Source: a virus. From it: a stretch of DNA of 27,427 nt. Shown piece after piece: positions 1 to 8,680 of this stretch (within the stretch, counting starts at the first letter, position 1; each line of letters opens with the position of its first letter). The position numbers and the translations under genes are program-made. The stretch is from positions 1 to 27,427 of the IMG/VR virus record IMGVR_UViG_3300032053_000417. One strand, given 5' to 3'. Below the pieces are notes generated by a model that worked only from the letters and a program-made list of their open reading frames with translations, searched no databases and was not told the DNA's origin.

Positions 1-1767
1 TCTCTTTATGTAGTAGACGGAGATGCTAATTCTTCTGTTAGAAGAATAGAATTTTATACTACAGGTAAAAAACCTTTAGATTTCCAAAGAGCTACAGAAG
101 CATGGGAAAGAATGTTAACAGATAAAGACCCTGCTATTAAAAAAATGGCTCTTAAGTTAGTGCAATATACTTTCTTCTCTGCAGGTTACGGATTCGGTCC
201 TTTTACTTTCTCTAACATAGTTCCAGTTAAATTCTGGTCAGATAGTTACCAAGTAGATAACGGTATTGTAGATACTAAAGGAAGACCTTTTAATGATTTC
301 CTTGCCGATGCTTTATACTCAGATTTTCTAAAGAATGACGAAGCTAGGTCAAATAGATTTAAGAGGCAATTTATGCAGAACCATGCAGATAGAGAGCAAT
401 TTACTAAATCTGTTAAAGTAGATGTAAATAAAATATTTACTCCTAAAGCAGGAAGAACTGCAGAGCAAATGGACTACGACACTACAATGGCTGCTAGAAA
501 TGATAAAGGAGGTGTTATAGTAACTACTAAAGGAAACTTAATAGTTAACAGAGATAAAAATCCTCAGTTATTTCCTTTTGGTAAAAAAGCTGCTCCAATG
601 AAATACATTAAAGTCTACAATAAAACAGGAGGAGGATATAGACTTTTTGAATATAAGGAAACAGCATTTGACCAAAAGAATAATGATTTATATGAAGGCA
701 GAAATAAAATAGATACAGTTACGTATTTTCCTATTAATACTTTAGGTGCATCTAATTTTGTATTAGAATTTAATTTCTACGATGATATTAATGAAACTTC
801 TGTGCCTAAAAAGAAAAAGATTATAGCTAAAGGCCCTATAGCACAGATGGAAGCAGAAATGGATAAATTATCAGATGATGCTATGATGATGGGAATAGAA
901 CAAGATGCTATGCAAGATATAAGATCTTTGAGACCTACTGTTGCTCCAACTACTCAAACTTCTGCTAGTGTTGAAGGCAAAGTCAGTAATCAATTAACTG
1001 AAGAAGATGTTAAATGGTTACGTGCTAATCTTAAACAGATTGAAACAACATATAAGAGTAGTAATCTTTTTGGAGCTAGAGACACTGAATTAAAAACTCC
1101 TTTATTATTTGATAATAACAAAACTAAAGTTATCCGTATTGACCCAGCACCAGGCAGTACTTCTGCAATTGTATTTGAAAGAGATGCTAAAACATGGATG
1201 GTTAAAATAGAAGAAAAAGATAATAAAGTAAACCCACGTTTATATGAATGGAAAGATGTTTATGGTGAAGGTAACTTTTCATTTTATGTAACTGATGGTT
1301 CTACAGCAAGTGATTTAGAAAATATAAATAAAAGTGGATTAATAGATTTAATTAATCAGCTTTATGAAGACACAAATATTCCTGATCCAGGAGATAAACA
1401 ACTTATAGTATCAAATGCTCTTCAACAAAAGTATGGTCTAAAAAGAACATATAAAGATATAATTAATGAATTAAAGCCTGCTCAACCTACTACTGCAGCT
1501 AAACCATTAAGTCTAGCACAGATGGCAGATACAGGACTTACTGAGAAGCAAGAAGGAACTACTCCATCTGCAACACCAAAACCACTTACACTTTCTCAAA
1601 TGGCTGATGTAAATGCAAAAGAGCCTGTGGGATTATTTGAAAAATTAGAATCAAATGATTTTGAAGAATATACTAAAGCAGGTGGCACAGAGTTAAGTAA
1701 AAAAGATTTCTTATCTTTAAGCCGTCAAGAGCAAGCTAATGCAATATATCAAGCTAAAAATTGTTAA
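1..1767 (+). CDS. C-terminal part of a large probable virion protein (5' end outside window)
   Basis: The reading frame is open from base 1 and the first ATG (112) is internal, so this is the 3' part of a longer gene with at least 588 codons visible. No enzymatic motif is recognised. The visible protein is largely beta-rich or mixed, followed by a low-complexity linker rich in Thr, Pro, Ala and Gln. Near the C-terminus a ten-residue motif KPL(S/T)L(A/S)QMAD occurs twice (1501-1530 and 1579-1608), 16 residues apart. It ends in TAA directly followed by a second in-frame TAA. The next gene starts 12 bases downstream on the same strand, so they are probably co-transcribed late genes. By position next to a giant conserved-type protein it is likely a structural or capsid-packaged protein. 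The exact function is unknown. Confidence 0.8.
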   Translation, partial: SLYVVDGDANSSVRRIEFYTTGKKPLDFQRATEAWERMLTDKDPAIKKMALKLVQYTFFSAGYGFGPFTFSNIVPVKFWSDSYQVDNGIVDTKGRPFNDFLADALYSDFLKNDEARSNRFKRQFMQNHADREQFTKSVKVDVNKIFTPKAGRTAEQMDYDTTMAARNDKGGVIVTTKGNLIVNRDKNPQLFPFGKKAAPMKYIKVYNKTGGGYRLFEYKETAFDQKNNDLYEGRNKIDTVTYFPINTLGASNFVLEFNFYDDINETSVPKKKKIIAKGPIAQMEAEMDKLSDDAMMMGIEQDAMQDIRSLRPTVAPTTQTSASVEGKVSNQLTEEDVKWLRANLKQIETTYKSSNLFGARDTELKTPLLFDNNKTKVIRIDPAPGSTSAIVFERDAKTWMVKIEEKDNKVNPRLYEWKDVYGEGNFSFYVTDGSTASDLENINKSGLIDLINQLYEDTNIPDPGDKQLIVSNALQQKYGLKRTYKDIINELKPAQPTTAAKPLSLAQMADTGLTEKQEGTTPSATPKPLTLSQMADVNAKEPVGLFEKLESNDFEEYTKAGGTELSKKDFLSLSRQEQANAIYQAKNC

Positions 1768-1779
1768 TAAATTTATCGT

Positions 1780-4700
1780 ATGTCGCACTGTATAAATACT
1801 TCCCATCCAGAATATCAAGAGTTATTACTTCAAAGTAACTTAATGCCTGCTATCTTAAAAGCTAAAATAGCTACTTGGATGGACAATAATACTGCAGATA
1901 GATTTCCTACTATAGTAGATTTATTAGGAGATACTTTATACAATCTTCCAAAAGAAACTCCTTTAGCAGCTAAAGCTAGAATACTTAAAAAAGTTAATGC
2001 TACTAAAGAAGGATTTATCTCCCCTTTTAGATACAATGAATTAACTGCTTTACTTGCTGCTTATAATAAAACTCAACCTGTACCTGTTTTAAAAATGCCT
2101 AAAGCTGCTTCAGGAAATTATTATATTAAGATTGTAGATGAAGCTATGCAGTTGAGTTCAGCTATTAATGAAAAGCCTTTAAAAGAATTAGAGGATAAAT
2201 TACGTACTTGGGCAGAAACTAATGGTATAGCAATAGAAGCTATAGAAGATTTAATGCAGAGATTTGAGGGTAAATACCACGAAGGAGCTTTAGGTATAGC
2301 AGATTTTGCTAATTTACTTATAGGTATAGCTGACGGAAGAAGTTTAGACACTTTGCCTGAAGAAATTGCCCATTTTGCTGTTAGAATATTAAAAGATAAA
2401 GGAGATATTTCTGTACTTAGAGCCTTAGATGCAGTGCATTTAACACCTGAATATGCAGAAGTATTAGAAGAATACAAAGATGTTTATAAAACTGAAGCAC
2501 AATTTAGAGAAGAAACATTAGGTAAAATTCTAGCCAAAGAAATAGTAGGTCAATATACTAAACCTGAGATTATCAGACCAGAGACCAAAGGATTTTTTGC
2601 ATACTTAAATGCTATCAAAGAGAAGTTTATAAAATGGGCTAAAACTACTTTCAGTAAAGGAGCTAAGGCAAGAGTAGAGTTAGAGAATTTTATTAATCCT
2701 TTAGCAAAATCTATTTTAGCAAATGAAGCACTTGGAAATTTAAATAGAGAAAGCAAAGATGTTTTTTATCAACTAGAAGAAGAAGCCGAAGAAGAAGTTT
2801 TTGAAGAAGAACCTGAAGAATTAGATGTTGACCCTGTCATAGCGCAGAAACAAAAGTTTTTACTAGAAGCTAAAGCGCAGTTGGTAGAAAGAATGGCACT
2901 TCTTGAGCGAGGCATTAAAAATCAATCTACTATTGATCGATTAAAAGTAGAAATAGATTCTCTAGAATACAAAATAACTAAAGGAGAATTAGATGCTGCT
3001 ATTGCTAGTTTTGTTAAATTAGCACAAGGAGAGTTAAGTCAAATTTATAACTTACTAGAAAAAGGAATAGATAATAAGAAAATAAATCCAGGAGTAATAG
3101 TAATGTCTAAAGGATTTATGGATATGTACTCTAATTTATTTACTACTTTCTTAGCAGATATCTATGAATGGGGTATCCCTAAAGAAGAGCGGGGTGAATT
3201 AGTAGATGCTATTCAATCTGCGGGAACTCTTATATCAGCCATGCATCCAATGCTTCATACACTAGCTAGAAGAGAAGGAATTAAAGCCCTCGTAGAAGCC
3301 AATACTGACTATAATGGCAATAAAATAGACGCAGATTTTGATGAGGCAAAAGCTTTTGATGATACAGAAGAAGATATGAGTGCCTACAGATTGCATGTAG
3401 GTATGTACAAAAATGCTAGTTCTATTTTAATTAAAGCCGCTACTAAAATAATATTTGAATCTATAAGTAGAATTAAAAGATTTACTACTCAAACTGCTAA
3501 TGAAGTACTAAGAGCTCAAGAAGCAATGCTTAAGTCTGGAGGTAAAATGATGGACTTAGTAGAACATGATGTTAATGGAAACCCTACTCAATTTTTTATT
3601 AGAGAATATAATTGGAGCAGATATTACAACGCACTTGCTACAGTTAAACAAGAAATTGCTGAAGCACTAGGAGAAGAAACTTATGATGGCATTTCTAAAG
3701 TATACTTAAATGAAGCAGATAAAAAGATTTACAACGCAATGTGGGAAGCTTTTTATATAAATCATACTAAAAAGCTAACTACTACGGAAGAAATAGAAGG
3801 AACTAATGTAGTAGTACATTCAGTTGTTCCTAATGATTCTTACAAAAATCCTAAGTATGCTGAAATGCAGAATAATCCTGCAACTAAAGCTTATTACGAC
3901 CTACTTATTCAGAAGAAGCAAGAAGCAATAATGAAACTTCCTATTCAATATAGAAAAGAAAGAAATGTTTATATGCTTCCTGGAGTTCTCAAAAGTAGCC
4001 TAGATAGACTTACTAAACCAGGTGAAAGTGTTTTAACTAGAGTAGGTAAACTTGCAAGAGATTCAATGTTCTTAGACCCAGATGATACACAATTTGGTCA
4101 AGTAAGTGTGCTTAACAACAAAATGGTTCCTATTTTCTTTACAGGTTCTATAAAAAACACTAATGATTTATCTTATGACTTAGCACGCACAGTAACTCTT
4201 TTTGCAGAAATGGCAGAAAATTATCAAGAAATGAATAAGATTTCTGGTGATTTAGGAGTTATTCAGTTGTCAATGGCAGAAAGAAACTATACTAAAGCAG
4301 GAGTTAGAAAAACAGGTAAAGAAGGTACTAATGAATTTAAGGCACTAGAAGTTTTAATGGATACTCACGTATTCGGTATTGAAAGAGCTGCTAATTTATC
4401 AGGAAAAGTTCCTTCTAATGCAATAACAGAAAAACTAGGATTATCAGGTAAACAATTCTCCTGGACAAAAGCCAATCAATTATTTACTACTTTTATTAGA
4501 GATAATAACCTTGCCCTAGGATTTACTTCTGCTATTTCAGGTTTCTTAAAAGGTTCAGGTGATTCTGTAATAGAAGATATGGTGGGCCTATACACTACTA
4601 ATGAAAGTAAAAATTGGGCTAGAGTAGAATTTATGTCTAATATTGCTCAAGTATCTGCAGAAATAGGAAAAGCTAAACAGACTAACAAAATGCATCTTAT

Positions 4701-5967
4701 TTTACAAGAAGCACAAGTAGCAAATATTGAAAAAGCTCTACAAGATACTGCTAGAAATAGAGCAACTAGAAAATTAACTAATAAAGATTTACTATATACT
4801 CCATTTGCTACGGGAGATTATGGACTTAAAGGAAGAATAACTTTAGCTATCTATGATAATTATAGATTATATAATAATCAGTTTATGACTAGAGCTAAAT
4901 TCTATGAAAAAACTGCTAAAGAATCTGGAGTAGCTAATGATAAAGCTCATCAAAAAACTGTAGGTAAAACTTGGGAAAATCTTAGAGAAAAGAGTTTATA
5001 TAATGCATACGAAGTAGTAAACGGTAATTTAGAAATTAAGCCTGAATTTAAACAACACGTAACAGAAGGAGTTCTCTCATCTGCTCAAGGTAAAATAGAT
5101 CATGTTACTCATATGGTAGATGGTACTTTAAGTGAGACGGATAAAGGAGCCCTTGCTAGAACTATTTTAGGAGATTATTTATTAATGCACAGGGGCTGGT
5201 TCTTTGGTATGGTGGATACTAGATTTAGAAAAGAAGGAAAACAATTTATTACTGAAGAAGAGGAAATAGGAAGTTATAGAGCTTCTGCAGATTTTATGTG
5301 GAACGGTATAGGAAAAGCAATAATAAAAGATCGCGCGGGATTAGCAGGAGCACATGCTAATTGGAAAAACTTAAGTCCTGCTAAGAAAAGAGGAGTTTAT
5401 AGAACAGCTATGGATTTGTTGTATCTAAACATAGTTTCTATACTAGCTGCTATGGCAAACATTGCCGCAGATGAGGATGATGACGATGATTGGACTACTC
5501 AGTACGCAGCTTATCAAATGAATAGATTACTTCTAGAACAAGGAGCTGCTTGGTCACCTGCAGAACTTGCTCAAATGATTGATGAACCAGTAGTAGGTGC
5601 TAGAATGATTAAGGATTTATTAGATATTTCAGAAGCTTGGAATTTTAGTGAAAAATACGAAGCAGGAATGTACAAAGACGATTCTCATGCAGGCAAATGG
5701 TGGTTCCGTAAACTTCCTATAAAGAACTTATACGAAATGCAGTACCCTGAGCTAAAGAATAACTTTATTAAGCAAATGGTAGATTCTAAAGTATATCAAT
5801 TAATGTCTCCTGAACAAAAGATAAATGTCGGTACACTAGGAACTCTTAAAAATTGGTTAATCCCTACAGGATTAGCTAAAGATTATTCCTCTAAAGGAGA
5901 CGATCCAGTGCCAGAAATAATAGAAGAATTGCAAGATGACAAAACTGTAGATAACGGGTTTAACTAA
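1780..5967 (+). CDS. Giant probable virion/ejected protein (1395 aa)
   Basis: A 1395-residue protein starting at ATG 1780, 12 bases after the preceding stop. The N-terminus (MSHCINTSHPEYQELL) resembles the start of giant virion proteins I know from crAss-like phages; that is recollection, not a search. Visible features are a very acidic Glu-rich stretch near residues 331-352, long helical/coiled regions afterwards, a hydrophobic 18-20-residue segment near residues 1212-1232 that could span a membrane, and directly after it a run of aspartates (DEDDDDDW). It ends with an acidic tail. A membrane-seeking segment late in a giant helical protein suits a cargo or ejection protein, but that is inference. 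No catalytic site is certain. It is followed by a terminator-like hairpin at the point of convergence with the early-type genes. Confidence 0.85.
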   Translation: MSHCINTSHPEYQELLLQSNLMPAILKAKIATWMDNNTADRFPTIVDLLGDTLYNLPKETPLAAKARILKKVNATKEGFISPFRYNELTALLAAYNKTQPVPVLKMPKAASGNYYIKIVDEAMQLSSAINEKPLKELEDKLRTWAETNGIAIEAIEDLMQRFEGKYHEGALGIADFANLLIGIADGRSLDTLPEEIAHFAVRILKDKGDISVLRALDAVHLTPEYAEVLEEYKDVYKTEAQFREETLGKILAKEIVGQYTKPEIIRPETKGFFAYLNAIKEKFIKWAKTTFSKGAKARVELENFINPLAKSILANEALGNLNRESKDVFYQLEEEAEEEVFEEEPEELDVDPVIAQKQKFLLEAKAQLVERMALLERGIKNQSTIDRLKVEIDSLEYKITKGELDAAIASFVKLAQGELSQIYNLLEKGIDNKKINPGVIVMSKGFMDMYSNLFTTFLADIYEWGIPKEERGELVDAIQSAGTLISAMHPMLHTLARREGIKALVEANTDYNGNKIDADFDEAKAFDDTEEDMSAYRLHVGMYKNASSILIKAATKIIFESISRIKRFTTQTANEVLRAQEAMLKSGGKMMDLVEHDVNGNPTQFFIREYNWSRYYNALATVKQEIAEALGEETYDGISKVYLNEADKKIYNAMWEAFYINHTKKLTTTEEIEGTNVVVHSVVPNDSYKNPKYAEMQNNPATKAYYDLLIQKKQEAIMKLPIQYRKERNVYMLPGVLKSSLDRLTKPGESVLTRVGKLARDSMFLDPDDTQFGQVSVLNNKMVPIFFTGSIKNTNDLSYDLARTVTLFAEMAENYQEMNKISGDLGVIQLSMAERNYTKAGVRKTGKEGTNEFKALEVLMDTHVFGIERAANLSGKVPSNAITEKLGLSGKQFSWTKANQLFTTFIRDNNLALGFTSAISGFLKGSGDSVIEDMVGLYTTNESKNWARVEFMSNIAQVSAEIGKAKQTNKMHLILQEAQVANIEKALQDTARNRATRKLTNKDLLYTPFATGDYGLKGRITLAIYDNYRLYNNQFMTRAKFYEKTAKESGVANDKAHQKTVGKTWENLREKSLYNAYEVVNGNLEIKPEFKQHVTEGVLSSAQGKIDHVTHMVDGTLSETDKGALARTILGDYLLMHRGWFFGMVDTRFRKEGKQFITEEEEIGSYRASADFMWNGIGKAIIKDRAGLAGAHANWKNLSPAKKRGVYRTAMDLLYLNIVSILAAMANIAADEDDDDDWTTQYAAYQMNRLLLEQGAAWSPAELAQMIDEPVVGARMIKDLLDISEAWNFSEKYEAGMYKDDSHAGKWWFRKLPIKNLYEMQYPELKNNFIKQMVDSKVYQLMSPEQKINVGTLGTLKNWLIPTGLAKDYSSKGDDPVPEIIEELQDDKTVDNGFN

Positions 5968-5989
5968 AGCAAAACGCCAAATTTTTTTT

Positions 5990-6030
5990 AAAGCAAGTCG
6001 TAAAAGAGTATACTTCTACGACTTTGCTTT
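5990..6030. terminator. Hairpin between convergent operons, probable bidirectional terminator
   Basis: The 13-base arm at 5990-6002 pairs with 6017-6030 with one bulged T and a loop of about 14 bases. On the + strand the stem runs into TTTAATTGTTTT. On the - strand the 3' flank is U-poor after the initial UUU. It lies 22 bases after the stop of the giant + strand gene and 7 bases before the stop of the last minus-strand gene, the expected place for a shared terminator. It is better supported for the + strand. Confidence 0.65.
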
Positions 6031-6037
6031 AATTGTT

Positions 6038-6388
6038 TTAGATCTCTACGAGTTTATACTTAGAAAAATCTAAGCCTTTTTGCAACATGCTGTCTATAAC
6101 AGATAGTGCTACACCATCAGATTTAGCTATTAGCCCAGATATTCTAGTTATAGATCTGGATAATTGCATTGCCTGCATCTCATCAGTCTTCCATATTTTA
6201 TTTCTGTTAGCAGCATTAGAGAGATTAAGCATATTAACCGCTTCTCTTACTTTCTGTGTGACTTTTTTATCATGCTCATAGATAGTACCTTTTAATTCAA
6301 GTTGACAATCTAGTACTACTTGGAACGCTGATAGCATTGTAATGTAAGTCACAGACTCTTCACTCGGCTGGCGCATAGAATCTTTCAT
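6038..6388 (-). CDS. Hypothetical phage protein, 116 aa
   Basis: Last gene of the minus-strand block. It encodes 116 mostly helical residues with no recognised motif, no signal peptide and no Cys pattern. The annotated start (ATG 6388) overlaps the 3' end of the preceding gene by 29 bases. A second in-frame ATG at 6376 would cut the overlap to 17 bases and is an equally plausible start. It ends next to the convergent terminator hairpin. An open frame on the opposite strand of the same segment (6087-6281) is Ser/Leu-rich and looks like a shadow. Confidence 0.65.
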   Translation of the reverse strand: MKDSMRQPSEESVTYITMLSAFQVVLDCQLELKGTIYEHDKKVTQKVREAVNMLNLSNAANRNKIWKTDEMQAMQLSRSITRISGLIAKSDGVALSVIDSMLQKGLDFSKYKLVEI

Positions 6389-6626
6389 TTTTCATATCAT
6401 AAAATCTTAAGTATTCTGCAGAGAGCTGATAGATTAAATCTCTTAAATCCCATACAGTTATGTCAGCAAATACGTCAAATAACTTTATTCCGCTTATAGT
6501 GTTAACTAACTGCGAGGGATCTCCTATGTCCTCTAATATTGCAAGTTGCTCTTCTATAGATAGCGGAGTATCCTCTGTTGTCAAGAAAAACTCTGTAGCT
6601 CTTATTTCAAAATCTCTTATCTTCAT
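6360..6626 (-). CDS. Hypothetical small acidic phage protein, 88 aa
   Basis: ATG start at 6626, TGA stop at 6360. The protein is acidic and predicted helical, without a recognisable domain. It overlaps the upstream gene by 20 bases and the downstream gene by up to 29, fitting tight translational coupling in an operon of small genes. Function unknown. It is kept as real because it fills the only gap between its neighbours on the coding strand and has phage-like composition. Confidence 0.65.
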   Translation of the reverse strand: MKIRDFEIRATEFFLTTEDTPLSIEEQLAILEDIGDPSQLVNTISGIKLFDVFADITVWDLRDLIYQLSAEYLRFYDMKNERFYAPAE

Positions 6627-6936
6627 AATTCTCTTCTATTAATACTGTTTCTTGTTCTTGTTCTTCTTCTTCTAGATCCTCAAATTCATCTAATTCTCTA
6701 AATCTATCTGCTCTAAATGCAGGTTCCTGATAATCGTTTATTAGATGTATATAGATACTACCGTTAATTACTTCTTTAAGCACAATACCTGTTACTATAT
6801 CGTTATTATCGATAATATCTCTTACAGTGTAGGTTTTACCTTTAGTCACCCATTGAGGGTATGCAATCCTAACAAACTCTTCTTTACCAGGTTTAATAGA
6901 ATCATCAATACATACTACTTTTTGATTTATTTGCAT
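6607..6936 (-). CDS. Small beta-rich (SH3-like?) phage protein with acidic tail, 109 aa
   Basis: The N-terminal ~80 residues have the alternating pattern of a small beta barrel (KVVCIDDS, then GKTYTVRDI, then the segment ending EPAFRADRFREL). This is a recurrent arrangement in short hypothetical proteins of Bacteroidota phages that I associate with an SH3-like fold. The C-terminal ~30 residues are dominated by Glu (DLEEEEQEQE). No catalytic residues are evident. The start is ATG 6936, only 3 bases from the stop of the MazG-like gene, and the 3' end overlaps the next gene by 20 bases. The fold call is by pattern only. Confidence 0.65.
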   Translation of the reverse strand: MQINQKVVCIDDSIKPGKEEFVRIAYPQWVTKGKTYTVRDIIDNNDIVTGIVLKEVINGSIYIHLINDYQEPAFRADRFRELDEFEDLEEEEQEQETVLIEENYEDKRF

Positions 6937-6939
6937 ATA

Positions 6940-7395
6940 TTAAAGCTCAGGAGATTTGAATTTGTGGCTCTTTAATACTTTATTGTCCGAAGTACGGTAA
7001 GTTATAAATAGACCTTTCTTATCTTTGGAGTATGTCTGTATACCTTTCTCCATGTAATGTTTATAAGTTCTAATGGCATCATCCATAGTAACATCAGCTT
7101 TTGACATATTACTTACATAAATCTTTTGAATAGTTTCTAAAGGATCTATTCCAAATTCCATCATAGCTCTTACAGTGACCCATAGTAAGTCTCCTAGGCC
7201 ATCTTGTACTTCGGTGATATTTCTGTTGTCAATAGCTTCTAAAGTTTCCATAAACTCTTCGTTTATCAAATCCATACTAAGACCTACTCTTTCCATACCA
7301 GGGAATTCCTTAGTATCTTTAATAGGTAAATCAAAAACCTCACTCCAATCTTTAATCATTAAGATTACATCGTTTGTTATATTTCCTTTTTCCAT
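6940..7395 (-). CDS. MazG-like NTP pyrophosphohydrolase, 151 aa
   Basis: An all-alpha NTP pyrophosphatase (MazG / phosphoribosyl-ATP pyrophosphohydrolase-like superfamily). Known members hydrolyse (d)NTPs to the monophosphate and pyrophosphate, using Mg2+ held by an ExxE...ExxD helix pair. Here the metal-binding residues appear as E47xxE50 and E62xxD65, followed by D69 in the segment EVQDGLGDLLW, a good match to the family. The C-terminal ~45 residues are an extra tail (TYSKDKKGLFITYRTSDNK) with a beta pattern. In phages such enzymes are proposed to sanitise nucleotide pools or lower (p)ppGpp; the substrate here cannot be told. It overlaps the upstream gene by 44 bases. Confidence 0.8.
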   Translation of the reverse strand: MEKGNITNDVILMIKDWSEVFDLPIKDTKEFPGMERVGLSMDLINEEFMETLEAIDNRNITEVQDGLGDLLWVTVRAMMEFGIDPLETIQKIYVSNMSKADVTMDDAIRTYKHYMEKGIQTYSKDKKGLFITYRTSDNKVLKSHKFKSPEL

Positions 7396-7732
7396 AATTT
7401 AAATAAAAGTATTTTTCATTACAACTGAGACTTTCCCAGTTATATTTTAGCGAATTTAATAAAAATTCTTCTGTGATATAAGTATCGTTTCTATAACCAA
7501 ATTTAGTATTAGAAATAATATTACGTTTTAAAGTTCCTGCCGAGCTATTATATAATTCCTCCATAGCTAGAATAATCTTACTAGAAGTTTTAAATTTAGC
7601 AGCAATCTTATTTAATTTTACTTTATCTTTTAATAATCCTAGGGCCTCTATTACCTCATCATAACTAAAAGATAATCTAGTATTTCCCCTATATTTAGGA
7701 GAATACTTACCATGAAAGTTTATCGGGCCCAT
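7352..7732 (-). CDS. Hypothetical protein with possible helix-turn-helix, 126 aa
   Basis: Starts at ATG 7732 inside the 3' end of the UDG-like gene (26-base overlap) and runs 44 bases into the MazG-like gene. About 310 bases between those two genes are covered only by this frame, which supports it. Residues ~36-62 (KLNKIAAKFKTSSKIILAME) have the spacing of a helix-turn-helix. The C-terminal half is Tyr/Asn/Lys-rich and basic. It could bind nucleic acid, but no family is recognised. Confidence 0.55.
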   Translation of the reverse strand: MGPINFHGKYSPKYRGNTRLSFSYDEVIEALGLLKDKVKLNKIAAKFKTSSKIILAMEELYNSSAGTLKRNIISNTKFGYRNDTYITEEFLLNSLKYNWESLSCNEKYFYLNYGKRKYNKRCNLND

Positions 7733-8387
7733 TTAGTGATTTTATTAGTAAATTAATCTGTGCAAAGTTAGGACATTTCCATTCTCTGTACTCTAGGAAG
7801 GCATCTAAAGGATGTTCCCAAGTAAATACATGTTGGTTATAAGAAAGTACGTCTGCGTATTGCTTTGCATCTTTTCCCCATAAAAGAAAGATAGTTCCTG
7901 GTTTCTCTAATACAATTTGCATTAGTACCATTCCGAAGAACTTCTTCCATTGCTTTTTATGCCCTTGTTGTTGTCCTTTAGGGCAACTATTACTTCTGTT
8001 GAGCATTAAGATACCTTGTTGTGCCCAAGTTTCAAAAGTAAAATCAAAATCTAAGTTTAAAGTTTGATTGAGTTTTTCTACGCAATTTCTAATTTGCATA
8101 GCTGAAGGATTTGGAGAAATAGTAGTTATGTCTGAGAATGCAAGTGGCCCTAATCCCACTAGGGGACTAGGTTCGGTGCCGATAACAACCACTCTAAGCT
8201 TTTCCCAAGGACATAATTTAAAAGCTTTAAATAAACTTTTATAATCTTCGGGATGTACTTCCTCCAGAGCATACTGGACCATTAAAAAATTCATCAATTT
8301 CTCCATATAGGGGTCCCTAAGCAGAGGCTTTAATACCTCTACCCAACCTTCTCCAAGTTGGGAAACCCAATAGGCCTTACCGTACAT
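7707..8387 (-). CDS. Uracil-DNA glycosylase family 1-fold protein with altered catalytic loop
   Basis: The 226-residue length from ATG 8387 matches bacterial Ung (about 229). The longer frame begins at a TTG at 8420, and the ATG gives the better family fit. Family 1 landmarks in order: VVVIGTEPSPLVGLGPLAFS (~67-86) in place of the water-activating loop GQDPYHGPGQAHGLAFS; WAQQGILMLN (~121-130, keeping the uracil-contacting Asn); FLLWGKDA (~167-174); and EHPLDA (~191-196) in place of HPSPLS, keeping the His. The catalytic Asp, Tyr and His of the first motif are replaced by Glu, Ser and Pro. Ung removes uracil from DNA. Here activity is doubtful, and a binding or processivity role, as in poxvirus D4, is possible. 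It overlaps the upstream small gene by 49 bases. Confidence 0.8.
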   Translation of the reverse strand: MYGKAYWVSQLGEGWVEVLKPLLRDPYMEKLMNFLMVQYALEEVHPEDYKSLFKAFKLCPWEKLRVVVIGTEPSPLVGLGPLAFSDITTISPNPSAMQIRNCVEKLNQTLNLDFDFTFETWAQQGILMLNRSNSCPKGQQQGHKKQWKKFFGMVLMQIVLEKPGTIFLLWGKDAKQYADVLSYNQHVFTWEHPLDAFLEYREWKCPNFAQINLLIKSLNGPDKLSW

Positions 8388-8623
8388 AGTGTCTTTATTG
8401 AAAATTCTCTCTTTACCCAAGATTCTATTCTAGGTATACCCAAGTGTTGAATAAATTTAAAATAATTATTGTAAAGAACTTTAGTATTTTTACTAAATTC
8501 TGACTCTAAGTATTTTTTATATAATTCTCCTCCTTTTTCATACTGGGTATGGTAAGGAGCACTTTCAAAATAAGTGGAATACTCTCTTAAAGTGCACACA
8601 AATAAATATTCTTCATATCTCAT
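8339..8623 (-). CDS. Hypothetical protein, 94 aa
   Basis: First gene after the terminator at 8653-8677, starting at ATG 8623. The protein is Tyr-, Lys- and Glu-rich with no recognised domain. Its 3' end overlaps the UDG-like gene by 49 bases (81 if that gene starts at TTG 8420), unusually long for this operon, so either this C-terminus or the UDG start could be mis-set. The leader before the ATG is A/T-rich without a Shine-Dalgarno sequence. Confidence 0.55.
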   Translation of the reverse strand: MRYEEYLFVCTLREYSTYFESAPYHTQYEKGGELYKKYLESEFSKNTKVLYNNYFKFIQHLGIPRIESWVKREFSIKTLCTVRPIGFPNLEKVG

Positions 8624-8652
8624 ACTATTCTAATTTTAAATTAATAAGTTAA

Positions 8653-8677
8653 AAAGCCCCTACAAAGTAAGGGCTTT
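8653..8677 (-). terminator. Rho-independent terminator after the structured RNA
   Basis: On the minus strand AAAGCCCTTAC pairs with GTAGGGGCTTT around a UUU loop, giving 11 bp with one U-G wobble, and runs into five U residues. On the + strand the wobble would be a C/A mismatch, so the hairpin is better formed in minus-strand RNA. It lies between the structured RNA candidate and the 94-aa gene. Confidence 0.85.
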
Positions 8678-8680
8678 AAT

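Noticed and set aside
2340-2390. LPEEIAHFAVR in the giant protein as a metalloprotease motif
   Set aside because: It is not HExxH and no second ligand set is visible; too weak to call.
2121-2477. 118-aa open frame antisense to the giant protein
   Set aside because: Ser/Ile/Leu-rich shadow of an AT-rich coding region with no leader or partner genes.
3328-3342. DADFD in the giant protein, similar to the DxDxD catalytic motif of phage virion RNA polymerases
   Set aside because: The surrounding sequence is helical and acidic and lacks the glycine and flanking pattern of the polymerase active site; probably chance in an Asp/Glu-rich stretch.
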